56,225 nucleotides of DNA from positions 1 to 56,225 of the forward strand of contig NZ_KB905579.1 in the NCBI RefSeq assembly GCF_000380965.1. The letters are read 5' to 3'. The translations under genes were made by a program, and so were the position numbers. Below, piece after piece: positions 48,491 through 56,225 of this stretch; position 1 is the stretch's first letter; each line of letters begins with the position of its first letter. This DNA comes from Paenibacillus ginsengihumi DSM 21568. Its GTDB lineage: Bacteria; Bacillota; Bacilli; Paenibacillales; NBRC-103111. The notes below the pieces were generated by a model that saw only the letters and a list, made by a program, of their open reading frames with translations, searched no databases and had not been told where the DNA came from.

Positions 48491-49035
48491 AACATAAGCT
48501 AACTGTCGCCCTCGCTGCGGTTGCAATAAGCTCCGGTCTCATCGTGGCATACGCAGATGCCCCGCAATCTAACGTTATGCCGGGCTCTGTCGATGATCCG
48601 ATCATTACGAAAAGTTACTTTGATCAGCACATTTCTGAGAAAATAGCTGAAGAGCTGTCCAAGCTACAGGGAGGAGCGCCGGCTGCCACTCCAGATCAGT
48701 CTTCGCATCCAGAGAAGCCTTCCTCTTCGTCCTCAGCTTCCGAGCTGATTGTTATTCAGCTTGAAAATGGGCAAACCTTATATGGCGAAGCAGGTACTGA
48801 AATCATTGTCCGAAGCGGCCAAACCGTCGCCGTCAGCAAAGATGACGGACTGGCGGACGTAACGTCGGGTAAAGATATCGCTGCGGGAGGCAAAATTGAG
48901 CTTAACCATCTGCTTATCGTCCCCCGCGACGGCCGCGGCATCAAGCCCGATGCCAAAAACAAACAGGAGATCTTTGTTATGGTCAGGGGAAATTATAAAG
49001 TAGTCGACGCAGACGGGACTACAGTCGCACCATAA
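48487..49035 (+). CDS. Secreted protein of unknown function, coupled to the stalk-domain protein
   Basis: A 182-residue exported protein. The signal peptide is about 1-24 (ending AYADA). Next comes the segment PGSVDDPIITKSYFDQ, a motif I associate with other secreted Firmicute proteins, then a Ser/Pro-rich linker (about 65-82) and a C-terminal beta-rich domain with GQTLYGEAGTEIIVRSGQTV. It begins with the ATGA overlap on the previous gene, so the two proteins are probably made together. I do not recognise a named family. Confidence 0.75.
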   Translation: MKHKLTVALAAVAISSGLIVAYADAPQSNVMPGSVDDPIITKSYFDQHISEKIAEELSKLQGGAPAATPDQSSHPEKPSSSSSASELIVIQLENGQTLYGEAGTEIIVRSGQTVAVSKDDGLADVTSGKDIAAGGKIELNHLLIVPRDGRGIKPDAKNKQEIFVMVRGNYKVVDADGTTVAP

Positions 49036-49127
49036 ATTTTAACCGAATATCCAGCAGTTTATACGTCTGAATCTTGCCTGAGCGGCAAACAATATGGCTA
49101 CATCGACACGCCAAGGAGGATTTGGAC

Positions 49128-49400
49128 ATGCCGAAAAAAAGCAATAAGAAAGTCGTTCCGGGAAGTGAGCAAGCGCTGAATGCCATGAAATACGAAATTG
49201 CGGCAGAGCTTGGTCTGCCTGTCGGCCAAGCTTACGGGAACAGCAATGTTGAATTTGCCGCGGAGCTTGGCGCCATGCCTGCCGGTTCGGTGAAAGAGGA
49301 TTACTGGGGACATATCGCCTCCCGCGATGCCGGGGCAGTAGGGGGACATATTACCGCGCGGCTCATTCGAAAAGCCGAGGAAATGATGTTAAACCTGTAG
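49128..49400 (+). CDS. Alpha/beta-type small acid-soluble spore protein
   Basis: A 90-residue SASP. It contains the family halves ALNAMKYEIAAELGL, which includes the likely germination-protease site, and AVGGHITARLIRKAEEMM. Such proteins coat and protect forespore DNA. A central insertion (about 35-60) makes it longer than the usual 65-72 residues. ATG 49128 has AAGGAGG 8 bases upstream. A sigma-G promoter is expected, but I could not find a good match. Confidence 0.88.
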   Translation: MPKKSNKKVVPGSEQALNAMKYEIAAELGLPVGQAYGNSNVEFAAELGAMPAGSVKEDYWGHIASRDAGAVGGHITARLIRKAEEMMLNL

Positions 49401-49437
49401 GCGACAGCCAATTTAAAAGGGCAATCATCAATCATCA

Positions 49438-49466
49438 TTGACAGTCATCGACAAATCCAGTAATAT
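49438..49466 (+). promoter_or_regulatory. Near-consensus sigma-A promoter before metK
   Basis: TTGACA (49438-49443), 17 bases and TAATAT (49461-49466). Transcription near 49473 would run straight into a terminator hairpin at 49489, about 85 bases before metK, as in an attenuated leader. Confidence 0.7.
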
Positions 49467-49473
49467 GAACAAA

Positions 49474-49520
49474 AGAAGGTAGCGATCAAACCTTTTCCAA
49501 GTGGAAAAGGTTGATTTTTT
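49474..49520 (+). terminator. Terminator/antiterminator pair in the metK leader
   Basis: The terminator stem AACCTTTTCC-AAGT-GGAAAAGGTT (49489-49512) is perfect and followed by GA-TTTTTT. An alternative stem AGAAGGT (49474-49480) with ACCTTTT (49490-49496) uses the same left arm, so the two exclude each other. The hairpin may instead simply end the SASP transcript. Confidence 0.6.
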
Positions 49521-49573
49521 GTATGTGTACTTAATTGCCGACTTTGAAATACTAGTTATAGGAGGTCGTTATT

Positions 49574-50779
49574 ATGTCCAATCATTCAAGGCGCCGATTG
49601 TTTACTTCCGAATCGGTTACGGAAGGCCATCCGGATAAAATTTGTGACCAAATTTCCGATGCGGTATTGGATGCATTTTTGCAAAACGATCCGAATGCCC
49701 GCGTTGCTTGCGAAGTATCGGTAGCGACCGGTCTCGTGCTCGTTATCGGCGAAATTTCCAGCCGTTCGGAATATGTCGATATTCAAGCGATTGCGCGCCA
49801 AACGATTAAAGATATCGGGTATACCCGTGCAAAATACGGTTTCGATTACCAAACTTGCGCCGTCCTTGTATCGCTTAACGAACAATCTCCGGATATCGCT
49901 CAAGGGGTTAACCAAGCTTTGGAAGCGAGAGAAGGCCAAATGACGGAAGAGGAGATCGAAGCCATCGGCGCGGGCGACCAAGGTCTTATGTTTGGTTTTG
50001 CTACCAACGAAACGCCGGAGCTCATGCCGCTTCCGATCTCGATGGCTCACCAGCTTGCGCGCCGCCTGACCGAAGTGCGGAAGAACGGCACACTGCCGTA
50101 TTTGCGTCCTGACGGCAAGACACAGGTGACGGTGGAATACGACGGCGATACGCCTGTTCGTGTCGATGCCATCGTCGTATCGACGCAGCACAGCGAGGAC
50201 GTATCGCAAGAGCAAATTCATGCAGACATCAAGGAACACGTCATCAAGCCGATCGTTCCGGCCAAATTTTTGGACGACAAGACGAACTTCTTCATTAACC
50301 CGACAGGCCGTTTCGTCATCGGCGGACCTCACGGCGATGCCGGCTTGACGGGACGCAAAATCATCGTCGATACGTACGGCGGCTATGCGCGTCATGGCGG
50401 CGGGGCATTCTCCGGCAAAGACCCGACCAAGGTAGACCGTTCGGCAGCCTACGCGGCCCGTTATGTCGCCAAGAACATCGTCGCGGCAGGCCTGGCGGAC
50501 AAATGCGAGGTGCAGCTTGCCTATGCGATTGGCGTCGCTCGTCCGGTGTCGATTTCCGTCGACACGTTCGGTACCGGCAAAGTGAGCGAAGATCGGCTCG
50601 TTGAGTTGATCCGCAAGCATTTCGACCTTCGTCCTGCCGGTATCATCAAATCGCTCGATTTGCGCCGTCCGATTTACAAGCAGACGGCTGCCTACGGCCA
50701 TTTCGGCCGCAACGATCTGGACGTTCCGTGGGAGCGTACGGACAAGGCGGAAGTGCTGAAAGCCGAGGCTTTGGGCTAA
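49574..50779 (+). CDS. metK: S-adenosylmethionine synthetase
   Basis: MetK makes S-adenosylmethionine from methionine and ATP. The protein is 401 residues, with [22 protein letters not shown], the [16 protein letters not shown] loop, and [21 protein letters not shown] with [25 protein letters not shown] about 8 bases before the ATG gives a clear start. No S-box (SAM-I) riboswitch signature is visible upstream, unlike B. subtilis metK. Confidence 0.97.
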   Translation: MSNHSRRRLFTSESVTEGHPDKICDQISDAVLDAFLQNDPNARVACEVSVATGLVLVIGEISSRSEYVDIQAIARQTIKDIGYTRAKYGFDYQTCAVLVSLNEQSPDIAQGVNQALEAREGQMTEEEIEAIGAGDQGLMFGFATNETPELMPLPISMAHQLARRLTEVRKNGTLPYLRPDGKTQVTVEYDGDTPVRVDAIVVSTQHSEDVSQEQIHADIKEHVIKPIVPAKFLDDKTNFFINPTGRFVIGGPHGDAGLTGRKIIVDTYGGYARHGGGAFSGKDPTKVDRSAAYAARYVAKNIVAAGLADKCEVQLAYAIGVARPVSISVDTFGTGKVSEDRLVELIRKHFDLRPAGIIKSLDLRRPIYKQTAAYGHFGRNDLDVPWERTDKAEVLKAEALG

Positions 50780-50816
50780 TGCCCGTTCTCATCTAATATC
50801 CAATTCGCCAAAATTT

Positions 50817-50856
50817 GACGACTTTCCCGCTTAAGGGAGGGTCGTCTATTTTTTTG
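50817..50856 (+). terminator. Terminator after metK
   Basis: GACGACTTTCCC (50817-50828) and GGGAGGGTCGTC (50835-50846) form a 12-bp stem with two G-U pairs, loop GCTTAA, followed by TATTTTTTT. Confidence 0.92.
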
Positions 50857-50966
50857 TCATATATTGCGGTGTCGTTTATTTTTCCTCTATGAATATCGTA
50901 ACTTTTCTACATGTTTTTGAGTCTAAATACTAGGGAGAGTGGAAATCGAGAGGAGAGAACGACAGC

Positions 50967-53627
50967 GTGTTTTTTGCGAAAAAATGGAGAAAATGGTCGG
51001 CTGCGGCGTTAACGGGCATGCTGCTAGTAACCCAGTGGGCTGCTGCGGCCGCAGCGACGCAGGCGCCTGCGGAGCCTACCCTGCAGCTTGTCAGCGAGGA
51101 GCCGTTGACTGCGGGGGCCGTCTTGAAGAAGTACGTCTGGCAGTCGACACGAAACGGCAAAGCGTATAAGACGAACGGCAACGTCATCGAGGTCGACTTG
51201 ACGAATCCGTATGTGAAGCTAGATGTCATGACAGGTACAGAGAACCAGTTTACGCGCAGGCAGACCGTTCTGGGAATGGCGACAGAGACGAAAGCCGTTG
51301 CCGGGGTAAACGGGGACTTTTACAATACGAAGGCGGAAGGCGTACCGATGGGGCCGCAAATTTCCGACGGCAAGCTGATGGCGACGCCGCCTTACTTGCC
51401 GGGCTTCTATTCGTTTGCCCTCGATAAAGATAATAAGCCCATCGTGGATTTATTTACGTTTACCGGTACGGTACAGGCAGCGGACGGGGCTACTTTTCCG
51501 CTCGGCGGCATCAATAAAACCTATTATTGGTCCGAGCCCGATCTGGTGCACAGCCATATCGATTCGATCTTTATGTATACGAACGCCTGGGGCCAGGTTG
51601 ACCGCTCCAACGACGGCGTTACCGTCCCTACGGAAGTGCTGGTGCAGAACAATGTCATTACCCAAATCGCGGACAATGGCATTATTAAAATGATAGCGCC
51701 TGAGGACGGATACATATTGCGGGCGGCCGGCACAGGAGCCGACTTCGTCCGCCAGCATCTGAAGGTGGGCGATCCGCTGGTCGTCGATTATAAGGTGCTG
51801 CCTCAGGACCCGAGCAAGACGTACGATGTCGACAGCTTCAAAATGATGATCGGCGGCCATACGATTTTGGTCGATGGAGGCCAGCCGGCAGCATTTTCCC
51901 GTGAAGTTGCCAGCCTTTGCTGTACGAGAGCCCGGACGGCGATCGGGTATAACCAGGATCAGACCAAGGTCTATCTCATTACCGTCGATCATGCCGGAGA
52001 CAGCAAGGGTCTCACGATGACCGAGCTGCAGCAGTTCATGATCAAGGTCGGCGTATGGAAGGGATTGAACCTGGACGGAGGCGGCTCGACGCAGATGGTG
52101 GCCCGTCCGCTAGGCGAATTTACCCCGCAGCTGATCAACAAGCCGGAGAACGGCTCGCAGCGCAGAGTCGTCAATGGCGTCGGTGTCTACTCGACCGCGC
52201 CGCAAGGCGAAGTGAAGGCGCTGTTCATTCAGGCGCCGAGCGTGCTGTTCCTGAACGAGCAATCGCCGCTGACCGTCAAGGGATACGACGTTTTTTACAA
52301 TCCGATCGAGATGGACAAGGTGAACGCCCAGTGGTCTGTCGCCGACGGGATGGGAACGTTCAAGGACAATATTTTCACACCGACGAAGGCAGGCAAAGCG
52401 CGCATTACGGCGGTTTCCGGGCAAGGAACGCATTCGACGGACGTGGAGGTAATCGGCGGCAAAGATCTGGAGTCGCTGCGCATCGAGGCCGACTCGTTGG
52501 CGCTGGTCGAGGGTCAATCGTACACATTGCCGGTAACGGCGACGACCATATCGGGCAAAACGCGGCAGGTGCCGCCTGAGGTGCTGCAGTGGGAGGTTCT
52601 CGGCATCGAGGGTGAAGTGAAGGACGGCGTTCTTACCGTAAATCAACTGAACGGAACGACACCGGCGCAAATTATCGCCCGCTATGACGGCTTCAGCACA
52701 ATGACGGCGATTCCGGTGGCGGTGGATAAAGTGTTTTACGATCTGGACAACACCGCAGTGATGACCATGACCGACAAGAAGCCGGACGATGTGCAGGTTT
52801 CGGTCAGCATCGTTCCAGCCGAAGACGGGAACAAATATTTGGAAATGAAATACGACTTCACGGAAAGCATTAACCGTTCGGAGACGGTACCGGCAGAAGC
52901 GGACGATACCGGCAACAAATGGGCGTTCGCTACATTGGATACGAATGTGTTGGTTGAAGGCGAGCCGCAGTTTATGAAGCTCAGGATCAAGGGAGACGAG
53001 AGCTTGAACTGGCTTCGCGCCGAAATCAAAGACAACGCCGGAACGGTGCATCGGGTCGATCTTGCGCGCAATATTAACTGGAGCGGCTGGAAGTCGTTCA
53101 CCGTCGATTTGTCGGAATATAAGATCCAATATCCGATTCGTCTGCAAAGCATCTACGTCGTTAACGAGAAGATCAAGCGGGACGAGCTGAGTCCGTCCGG
53201 CACCATCGGCATCGACGACATCATCTTTACTTACAAAGGCACGTTGGAGCAGACGTCCCGGAATTCCGTCGAGCTGACCATCAATAAGAAGAACGTGAAA
53301 GTAAACGGCAAAACGATGACGCTTGAGCAGGCCCCGGTCATCACGGAAGGCAATACGCTGATTCCGATCCGTTTTGTCACGGATGCGCTTGGCGGAGAAG
53401 TGCGGTGGGACGATGCGGAGCGAAAAGTCACCGTCGTTCGCGGCGACAAAATGATCGAACTGTGGATTGGGAGCAAAGAGCTCAATGTGAATGGGACAAG
53501 AGTCACCGCGGAGGTACCTCCGGTCATAATGCAGGACTTGACGATGGTTCCTTTAAGGATATTATCCGAGAATTTGGGATGGAAAGTAACATGGGATGAA
53601 AAAAACCAGAAAATTACACTTCAATAA
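50967..53627 (+). CDS. Secreted phosphodiester glycosidase-like (NAGPA domain) protein with C-terminal stalk domains
   Basis: An 886-residue exported protein. After a signal peptide (about 1-30) lies a phosphodiester-glycosidase domain (about 100-400) with AGVNGDFYNTK, IGGHTILVDGGQP, RTAIGYNQDQ and the hallmark LNLDGGGSTQMV. Ig-like regions follow (about 410-760). Two copper-amine-oxidase-type stalk domains close it (about 775-886, TLIPIRFVTDALGGEVRWD and MVPLRILSENLGWKVTWD). Translation starts at GTG 50967, with AGGAGAG 9 bases upstream. The family cleaves sugar-phosphodiester bonds; wall or polymer linkages are possible substrates here, by inference. Confidence 0.88.
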   Translation: MFFAKKWRKWSAAALTGMLLVTQWAAAAAATQAPAEPTLQLVSEEPLTAGAVLKKYVWQSTRNGKAYKTNGNVIEVDLTNPYVKLDVMTGTENQFTRRQTVLGMATETKAVAGVNGDFYNTKAEGVPMGPQISDGKLMATPPYLPGFYSFALDKDNKPIVDLFTFTGTVQAADGATFPLGGINKTYYWSEPDLVHSHIDSIFMYTNAWGQVDRSNDGVTVPTEVLVQNNVITQIADNGIIKMIAPEDGYILRAAGTGADFVRQHLKVGDPLVVDYKVLPQDPSKTYDVDSFKMMIGGHTILVDGGQPAAFSREVASLCCTRARTAIGYNQDQTKVYLITVDHAGDSKGLTMTELQQFMIKVGVWKGLNLDGGGSTQMVARPLGEFTPQLINKPENGSQRRVVNGVGVYSTAPQGEVKALFIQAPSVLFLNEQSPLTVKGYDVFYNPIEMDKVNAQWSVADGMGTFKDNIFTPTKAGKARITAVSGQGTHSTDVEVIGGKDLESLRIEADSLALVEGQSYTLPVTATTISGKTRQVPPEVLQWEVLGIEGEVKDGVLTVNQLNGTTPAQIIARYDGFSTMTAIPVAVDKVFYDLDNTAVMTMTDKKPDDVQVSVSIVPAEDGNKYLEMKYDFTESINRSETVPAEADDTGNKWAFATLDTNVLVEGEPQFMKLRIKGDESLNWLRAEIKDNAGTVHRVDLARNINWSGWKSFTVDLSEYKIQYPIRLQSIYVVNEKIKRDELSPSGTIGIDDIIFTYKGTLEQTSRNSVELTINKKNVKVNGKTMTLEQAPVITEGNTLIPIRFVTDALGGEVRWDDAERKVTVVRGDKMIELWIGSKELNVNGTRVTAEVPPVIMQDLTMVPLRILSENLGWKVTWDEKNQKITLQ

Positions 53628-53642
53628 ATAGGCCTATATACT

Positions 53643-53671
53643 CTCACAAACTCTCATAATTGTGGTACTAT
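53643..53671 (+). promoter_or_regulatory. Extended -10 promoter for degSU
   Basis: CTCACA (53643-53648), a 17-base spacer ending TGG, and TACTAT (53666-53671). It is an extended -10 (TGGTACTAT) with a four-of-six -35. It lies 51 bases before degS. Confidence 0.45.
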
Positions 53672-53721
53672 ATTGCTAGAAATGTTGAAAATTTGAGAAT
53701 TTGTAGAGGGAGCCCGTTCGG

Positions 53722-54879
53722 ATGGAAGTGGATGCCTTAGATCGCGTCATAAAAAATGCTATTGACGTCATGGAGAGCAGCAAGTATCAAATATTTGAGA
53801 TCTGCGAAAGCGTCCGGTCCGAGCGGGAGGCTCTCTATCATGAGCTTCAACAGGTGATTGAAGAGACCACGAAGACCATTGACCAAGTGGACCAATACGA
53901 AGTGGAATACCGCAAATCCCGGATTCGTCTGACGGAAGTCAGCCGTGATTTCAAGCGGTATAACGAAGAGGACATTCGACTGGCCTATGAAGCCGCGACG
54001 CAGATGCAGACGCAGCTGGCGATGTACCGGGAGAAGGAAATACATCTCAAGCACCGCCGCGACGATCTGCAGAAGAGGCTGAAAAATGTCGATAGACAAT
54101 TGGAACGAGCCGAAACGCTGGTGTCCCAGTTAAATGTGGTGCTCGAGTACTTGTCGGGCGATTTGAACCAGGTGACCCGGCTGCTGGAGTCTGCCAAAAA
54201 TCGACAGCTTATGGGGCTGAAGATCATCTTGGCGCAGGAAGAGGAGCGCAAGCGGATTGCCCGCGAGATTCATGACGGTCTGGCCCAGACGATGGCCAAT
54301 GTCGTGCTGCGGACCGAAATTGCTGAACGGATGCTTACGAAGCAGCAAGCCATCAGCGCCGTCAAGGAAGAGCTGTCCGATCTCAAGAGTCAGGTGCGCG
54401 ACGGCATTGAAGAGGTTCGCAAAATTATTTTCAACCTTCGTCCGATGGCTCTTGACGATCTGGGGCTCGTCCCCACCTTGCGCAAGTTTGTGCAGGATTA
54501 TGAAGAGAAGACGAAAATTCTCACCAAGTTCGAAATGGTCGGCAAAGAATTCAGGCTGCCCTCCGGCATGGAGGCGGCGGTATATCGGCTTGTCCAAGAA
54601 GCGTTCTCCAATGTGATGAAGCATGCGCAAGCGACGCATGTCGTGCTTGAACTCACTTTTCAGAAATCCATGGTCAAAATTACCGTAACCGATAACGGTA
54701 CAGGCTTTTTGAAGGAACGAATCGATCGGAAAATCGAGAGCGGAAGCCACTTCGGTCTGGTTGGTATGAGGGAGCGTGTAGAGCTGTTGGAAGGAAGAAT
54801 GGACATTCAGTCAACGATCGGCGTCGGCACGAAGCTATCGATGGTCATCCCAATCAAATCGGAGACTAAGGAGGACTGA
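53722..54879 (+). CDS. degS: Sensor histidine kinase DegS
   Basis: A cytoplasmic kinase of 385 residues. The N-terminal half (about 1-170) is a sensor domain rich in coiled coil, with no membrane segment. The HisKA_3 motif EEERKRIAREIHDGLAQTMAN has His184, and the ATP-binding domain has AVYRLVQEAFSNVMKHA and GLVGMRERVELLEG. With DegU it governs exoenzymes, motility and competence in Bacillus. It lies just 3 bases from degU, so they form an operon. AGAGGGAG is the ribosome site. Confidence 0.95.
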   Translation: MEVDALDRVIKNAIDVMESSKYQIFEICESVRSEREALYHELQQVIEETTKTIDQVDQYEVEYRKSRIRLTEVSRDFKRYNEEDIRLAYEAATQMQTQLAMYREKEIHLKHRRDDLQKRLKNVDRQLERAETLVSQLNVVLEYLSGDLNQVTRLLESAKNRQLMGLKIILAQEEERKRIAREIHDGLAQTMANVVLRTEIAERMLTKQQAISAVKEELSDLKSQVRDGIEEVRKIIFNLRPMALDDLGLVPTLRKFVQDYEEKTKILTKFEMVGKEFRLPSGMEAAVYRLVQEAFSNVMKHAQATHVVLELTFQKSMVKITVTDNGTGFLKERIDRKIESGSHFGLVGMRERVELLEGRMDIQSTIGVGTKLSMVIPIKSETKED

Positions 54880-54882
54880 ATA

Positions 54883-55608
54883 ATGGAAATGATTAGCACT
54901 GCGAAACGAACCATCAAGCTGGTATTGGCAGATGACCATCAATTATTTCGCGAAGGAGTCAAACGGATATTAAATATGGAGAACGATCTGGAGGTGGTCG
55001 GCGAATGCGGCGACGGCATTCAAGTGCTGGAGCTGTGCAATACGCTGCATCCGGACATCGTTCTGATGGATATTAATATGCCGGTTGAGAACGGCGTCGT
55101 CGCAACGGAGAAGCTGAAAGAAATATTTCCCGATATCAAGGTCGTCATCCTCTCTATCCATGATGACGAGAGCTATGTCTTCGAGACGCTGCGCAAAGGG
55201 GCTTCCGGGTACTTGCTGAAGGATATGGAGGCTGAGTCGCTGATCAATGCGATCCGTTCTGTCGTGGCCGGACATGCTTATATTCATCCGAAGGTGACAG
55301 GCAAGCTGATCAATCAGCTTCGGCGGATGACCTATTTGGACGAGGCGGGAGTAGCTGGGGGAGGCACGGTTTCCAAGGAAGCCGGCGTGAAATATGTGCA
55401 TATGGACAACAGCCCGCTGACCCGCCGCGAAGCCGAGGTGCTGAGGCTGATGGCCGAGGGCAAGAGCAACAAGATGATCGGAGAGTTTCTGTATATTAGC
55501 GAGAAAACGGTGAAAAACCACGTCAGCAGCATCCTTCAAAAAATGGAGGTCGACGACCGGACGCAGGCGGTCATTATTGCCATCAAAAACGGCTGGGTTA
55601 CGCTGTAG
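54883..55608 (+). CDS. degU: Response regulator DegU
   Basis: A NarL/LuxR-type regulator of 241 residues. The receiver domain has LADDHQLFREGV and the phospho-acceptor Asp63 in DIVLMDINMP, with the switch Ser and Lys near VVILSIHDDE and GYLLKDM. The C-terminal HTH has LTRREAEVLRLMAEGKSNKMIGEFL and SEKTVKNHVSSILQK. It is slightly longer than B. subtilis DegU because of a linker at about 150-170. It would activate secreted degradative enzymes, possibly including surface proteins encoded here. Confidence 0.96.
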   Translation: MEMISTAKRTIKLVLADDHQLFREGVKRILNMENDLEVVGECGDGIQVLELCNTLHPDIVLMDINMPVENGVVATEKLKEIFPDIKVVILSIHDDESYVFETLRKGASGYLLKDMEAESLINAIRSVVAGHAYIHPKVTGKLINQLRRMTYLDEAGVAGGGTVSKEAGVKYVHMDNSPLTRREAEVLRLMAEGKSNKMIGEFLYISEKTVKNHVSSILQKMEVDDRTQAVIIAIKNGWVTL

Positions 55609-55626
55609 AGGCGGCAGCGCCTTCCC

Positions 55627-55660
55627 GCGCGGATGCCGGTCGGACCGGCATTTTCCGCGT
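55627..55660 (+). terminator. Terminator after degU
   Basis: ATGCCGGT-CGG-ACCGGCAT is a perfect 8-bp stem (55633-55651) followed by TTTT and flanked by a second stem CGCGG / CCGCG. The T-run is short. Confidence 0.7.
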
Positions 55661-55701
55661 GAGTCGCCGCGGGCAGGAGCCCGGTAACCATTACCTCTTC
55701 C

Positions 55702-55718
55702 CGAGCATATATTGCTCG
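55702..55718. repeat. Palindrome before the last gene
   Basis: CGAGCA-TATAT-TGCTCG is a perfect 6-bp dyad immediately before the AGGAGGG-containing ribosome site. It could be an operator or an mRNA hairpin that influences translation. Confidence 0.4.
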
Positions 55719-55735
55719 TAGAGGAGGGAGACGCA

Positions 55736-56134
55736 ATGATGATAGGCTTGCTTTATATACTCGGCATTTATGCCGCGGGACTGGCGATCATTCATTGGCT
55801 GCACGGCCGCTGGAGCAAGGAAGAGGGCGTGCGCAGACCTCATTACATTCTCATAACCCGCAACAATCAACTGCAGATTGAATGGTATATTCGCTCTTTG
55901 TTTTTCTTTTCCCGGGTCAAGGGGCGCAACATGATCGTCACCATTGTAGATGAAGGCTCGACAGACGATACGTTGGATATCGTCATGCGGCTGGCGAAAG
56001 TGTACGCGCTGAATGTTGTTTCCGAAGCGCAATGGAGCGCCGAAGCTCTTGAGACCTTGTTAGGGGATGAGAACGCTATTGTCGTCCGTCTTAACTATAA
56101 CGAGGCTTTGGAAACCGCATTCAAATCTTTATAG
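55736..56134 (+). CDS. Small membrane-anchored protein of unknown function (GT2-like fold suspected)
   Basis: A 132-residue protein with one N-terminal membrane helix (about 2-20, LLYILGIYAAGLAIIHWL) and a soluble domain. Its pattern YILITRNNQLQIEWYIRSL, then IVTIVDEGSTDDTLDI, resembles the start of a family-2 glycosyltransferase nucleotide-binding fold, though the acceptor half is missing. ATG 55736 is chosen for GAGGAGGGAG at 55721-55730. It follows degU after 127 bases and a terminator. It may be a truncated enzyme or a regulator; I give no name. Confidence 0.6.
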   Translation: MMIGLLYILGIYAAGLAIIHWLHGRWSKEEGVRRPHYILITRNNQLQIEWYIRSLFFFSRVKGRNMIVTIVDEGSTDDTLDIVMRLAKVYALNVVSEAQWSAEALETLLGDENAIVVRLNYNEALETAFKSL

Positions 56135-56225
56135 ACGCCTATGACGAGCGATTCCTGTCGCCATCGGTCGTCACCTTCGGTGTTGAAATTTTGTCGGCGT
56201 ATACCGCCAAATTTTCAAGATAGAC
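56135..56225. other. End of window, no gene seen
   Basis: No complete gene is visible. An imperfect hairpin centred on GGCG-TATAC-CGCC with AAATTTT flanks lies at about 56185-56218. Too little sequence remains to tell whether a gene starts beyond it. Confidence 0.4.

Noticed and set aside
49036..49127. Sigma-G promoter before the SASP gene
   Set aside because: A GAATA and some CAT-like sequences occur, but none has both correct spacing and a good -10 match.
49401..49573. S-box (SAM-I) riboswitch before metK
   Set aside because: The conserved S-box sequences and the roughly 100-base aptamer are not visible; the space from promoter to terminator is too short.

Overview
The window comes from an endospore-forming, flagellated, S-layer-bearing Gram-positive bacterium, most likely a Paenibacillaceae member (Paenibacillus or Cohnella type). 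This rests on GC-rich coding DNA with strong AGGAGG-type ribosome sites, sporulation genes (spoIID, spoIIQ, spoIIID, an alpha/beta SASP), an spoIIID-mbl-flhO-flhP block with fabZ nearby, csaB with three SLH-domain proteins, and degSU. Nearly all genes lie on the + strand. No rRNA, tRNA, insertion sequence, prophage or CRISPR array was seen.

Layout. 1-2.3 kb: upp and a UDP-GlcNAc 2-epimerase (mnaA). 2.5-9.8 kb: a complete F1Fo ATP synthase operon, atpZ-I-B-E-F-H-A-G-D-C, from a clear sigma-A promoter to a strong terminator, with hairpins at several gene junctions. 10.5-21 kb: nuoA-B-C-D-H-I-J-K-L-M-N, an 11-subunit complex I lacking the NuoEFG input module, with a roughly 225-residue Ala/Pro-rich extension on NuoC. 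21.2-23.8 kb: a secreted SLH-anchored subtilisin-like protease. 23.9-25.7 kb: a DUF1146 protein and murA. 25.9-28.3 kb: spoIID, spoIIQ (with a sigma-F-like promoter) and spoIIID (with a sigma-E-like promoter). 28.5-31.6 kb: mbl, flhO, flhP and an EpuA-like small membrane protein. 31.8-34.7 kb: a CDP-alcohol phosphatidyltransferase, fabZ and a phosphohexomutase.

34.7-49 kb is a cell-surface region: a DUF5693 membrane protein, csaB (pyruvyl transferase), a TagA/WecG glycosyltransferase, tagO, a 1270-residue SLH protein, the probable S-layer protein gene with a long structured leader and tandem starts, and two translationally coupled secreted proteins. 49.1-56.2 kb: a small acid-soluble spore protein, metK behind an attenuator-like leader, a secreted phosphodiester-glycosidase-like protein with copper-amine-oxidase-type stalk domains, degS-degU, and a small membrane-anchored protein of unknown role.

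How the parts fit (inference). MnaA makes UDP-ManNAc, TagO and TagA start a lipid-linked polymer, and CsaB pyruvylates it, giving the secondary cell wall polymer that SLH domains bind. Three SLH proteins encoded here (protease, 1270-residue protein, S-layer protein) would be its clients. The nuo and atp operons form a chemiosmotic block. Among the less ordinary signals are RNA-scale ones: the metK leader, two alternative pairings between the phosphatidyltransferase gene and fabZ, the S-layer leader, and the palindromes upstream of atp and murA.
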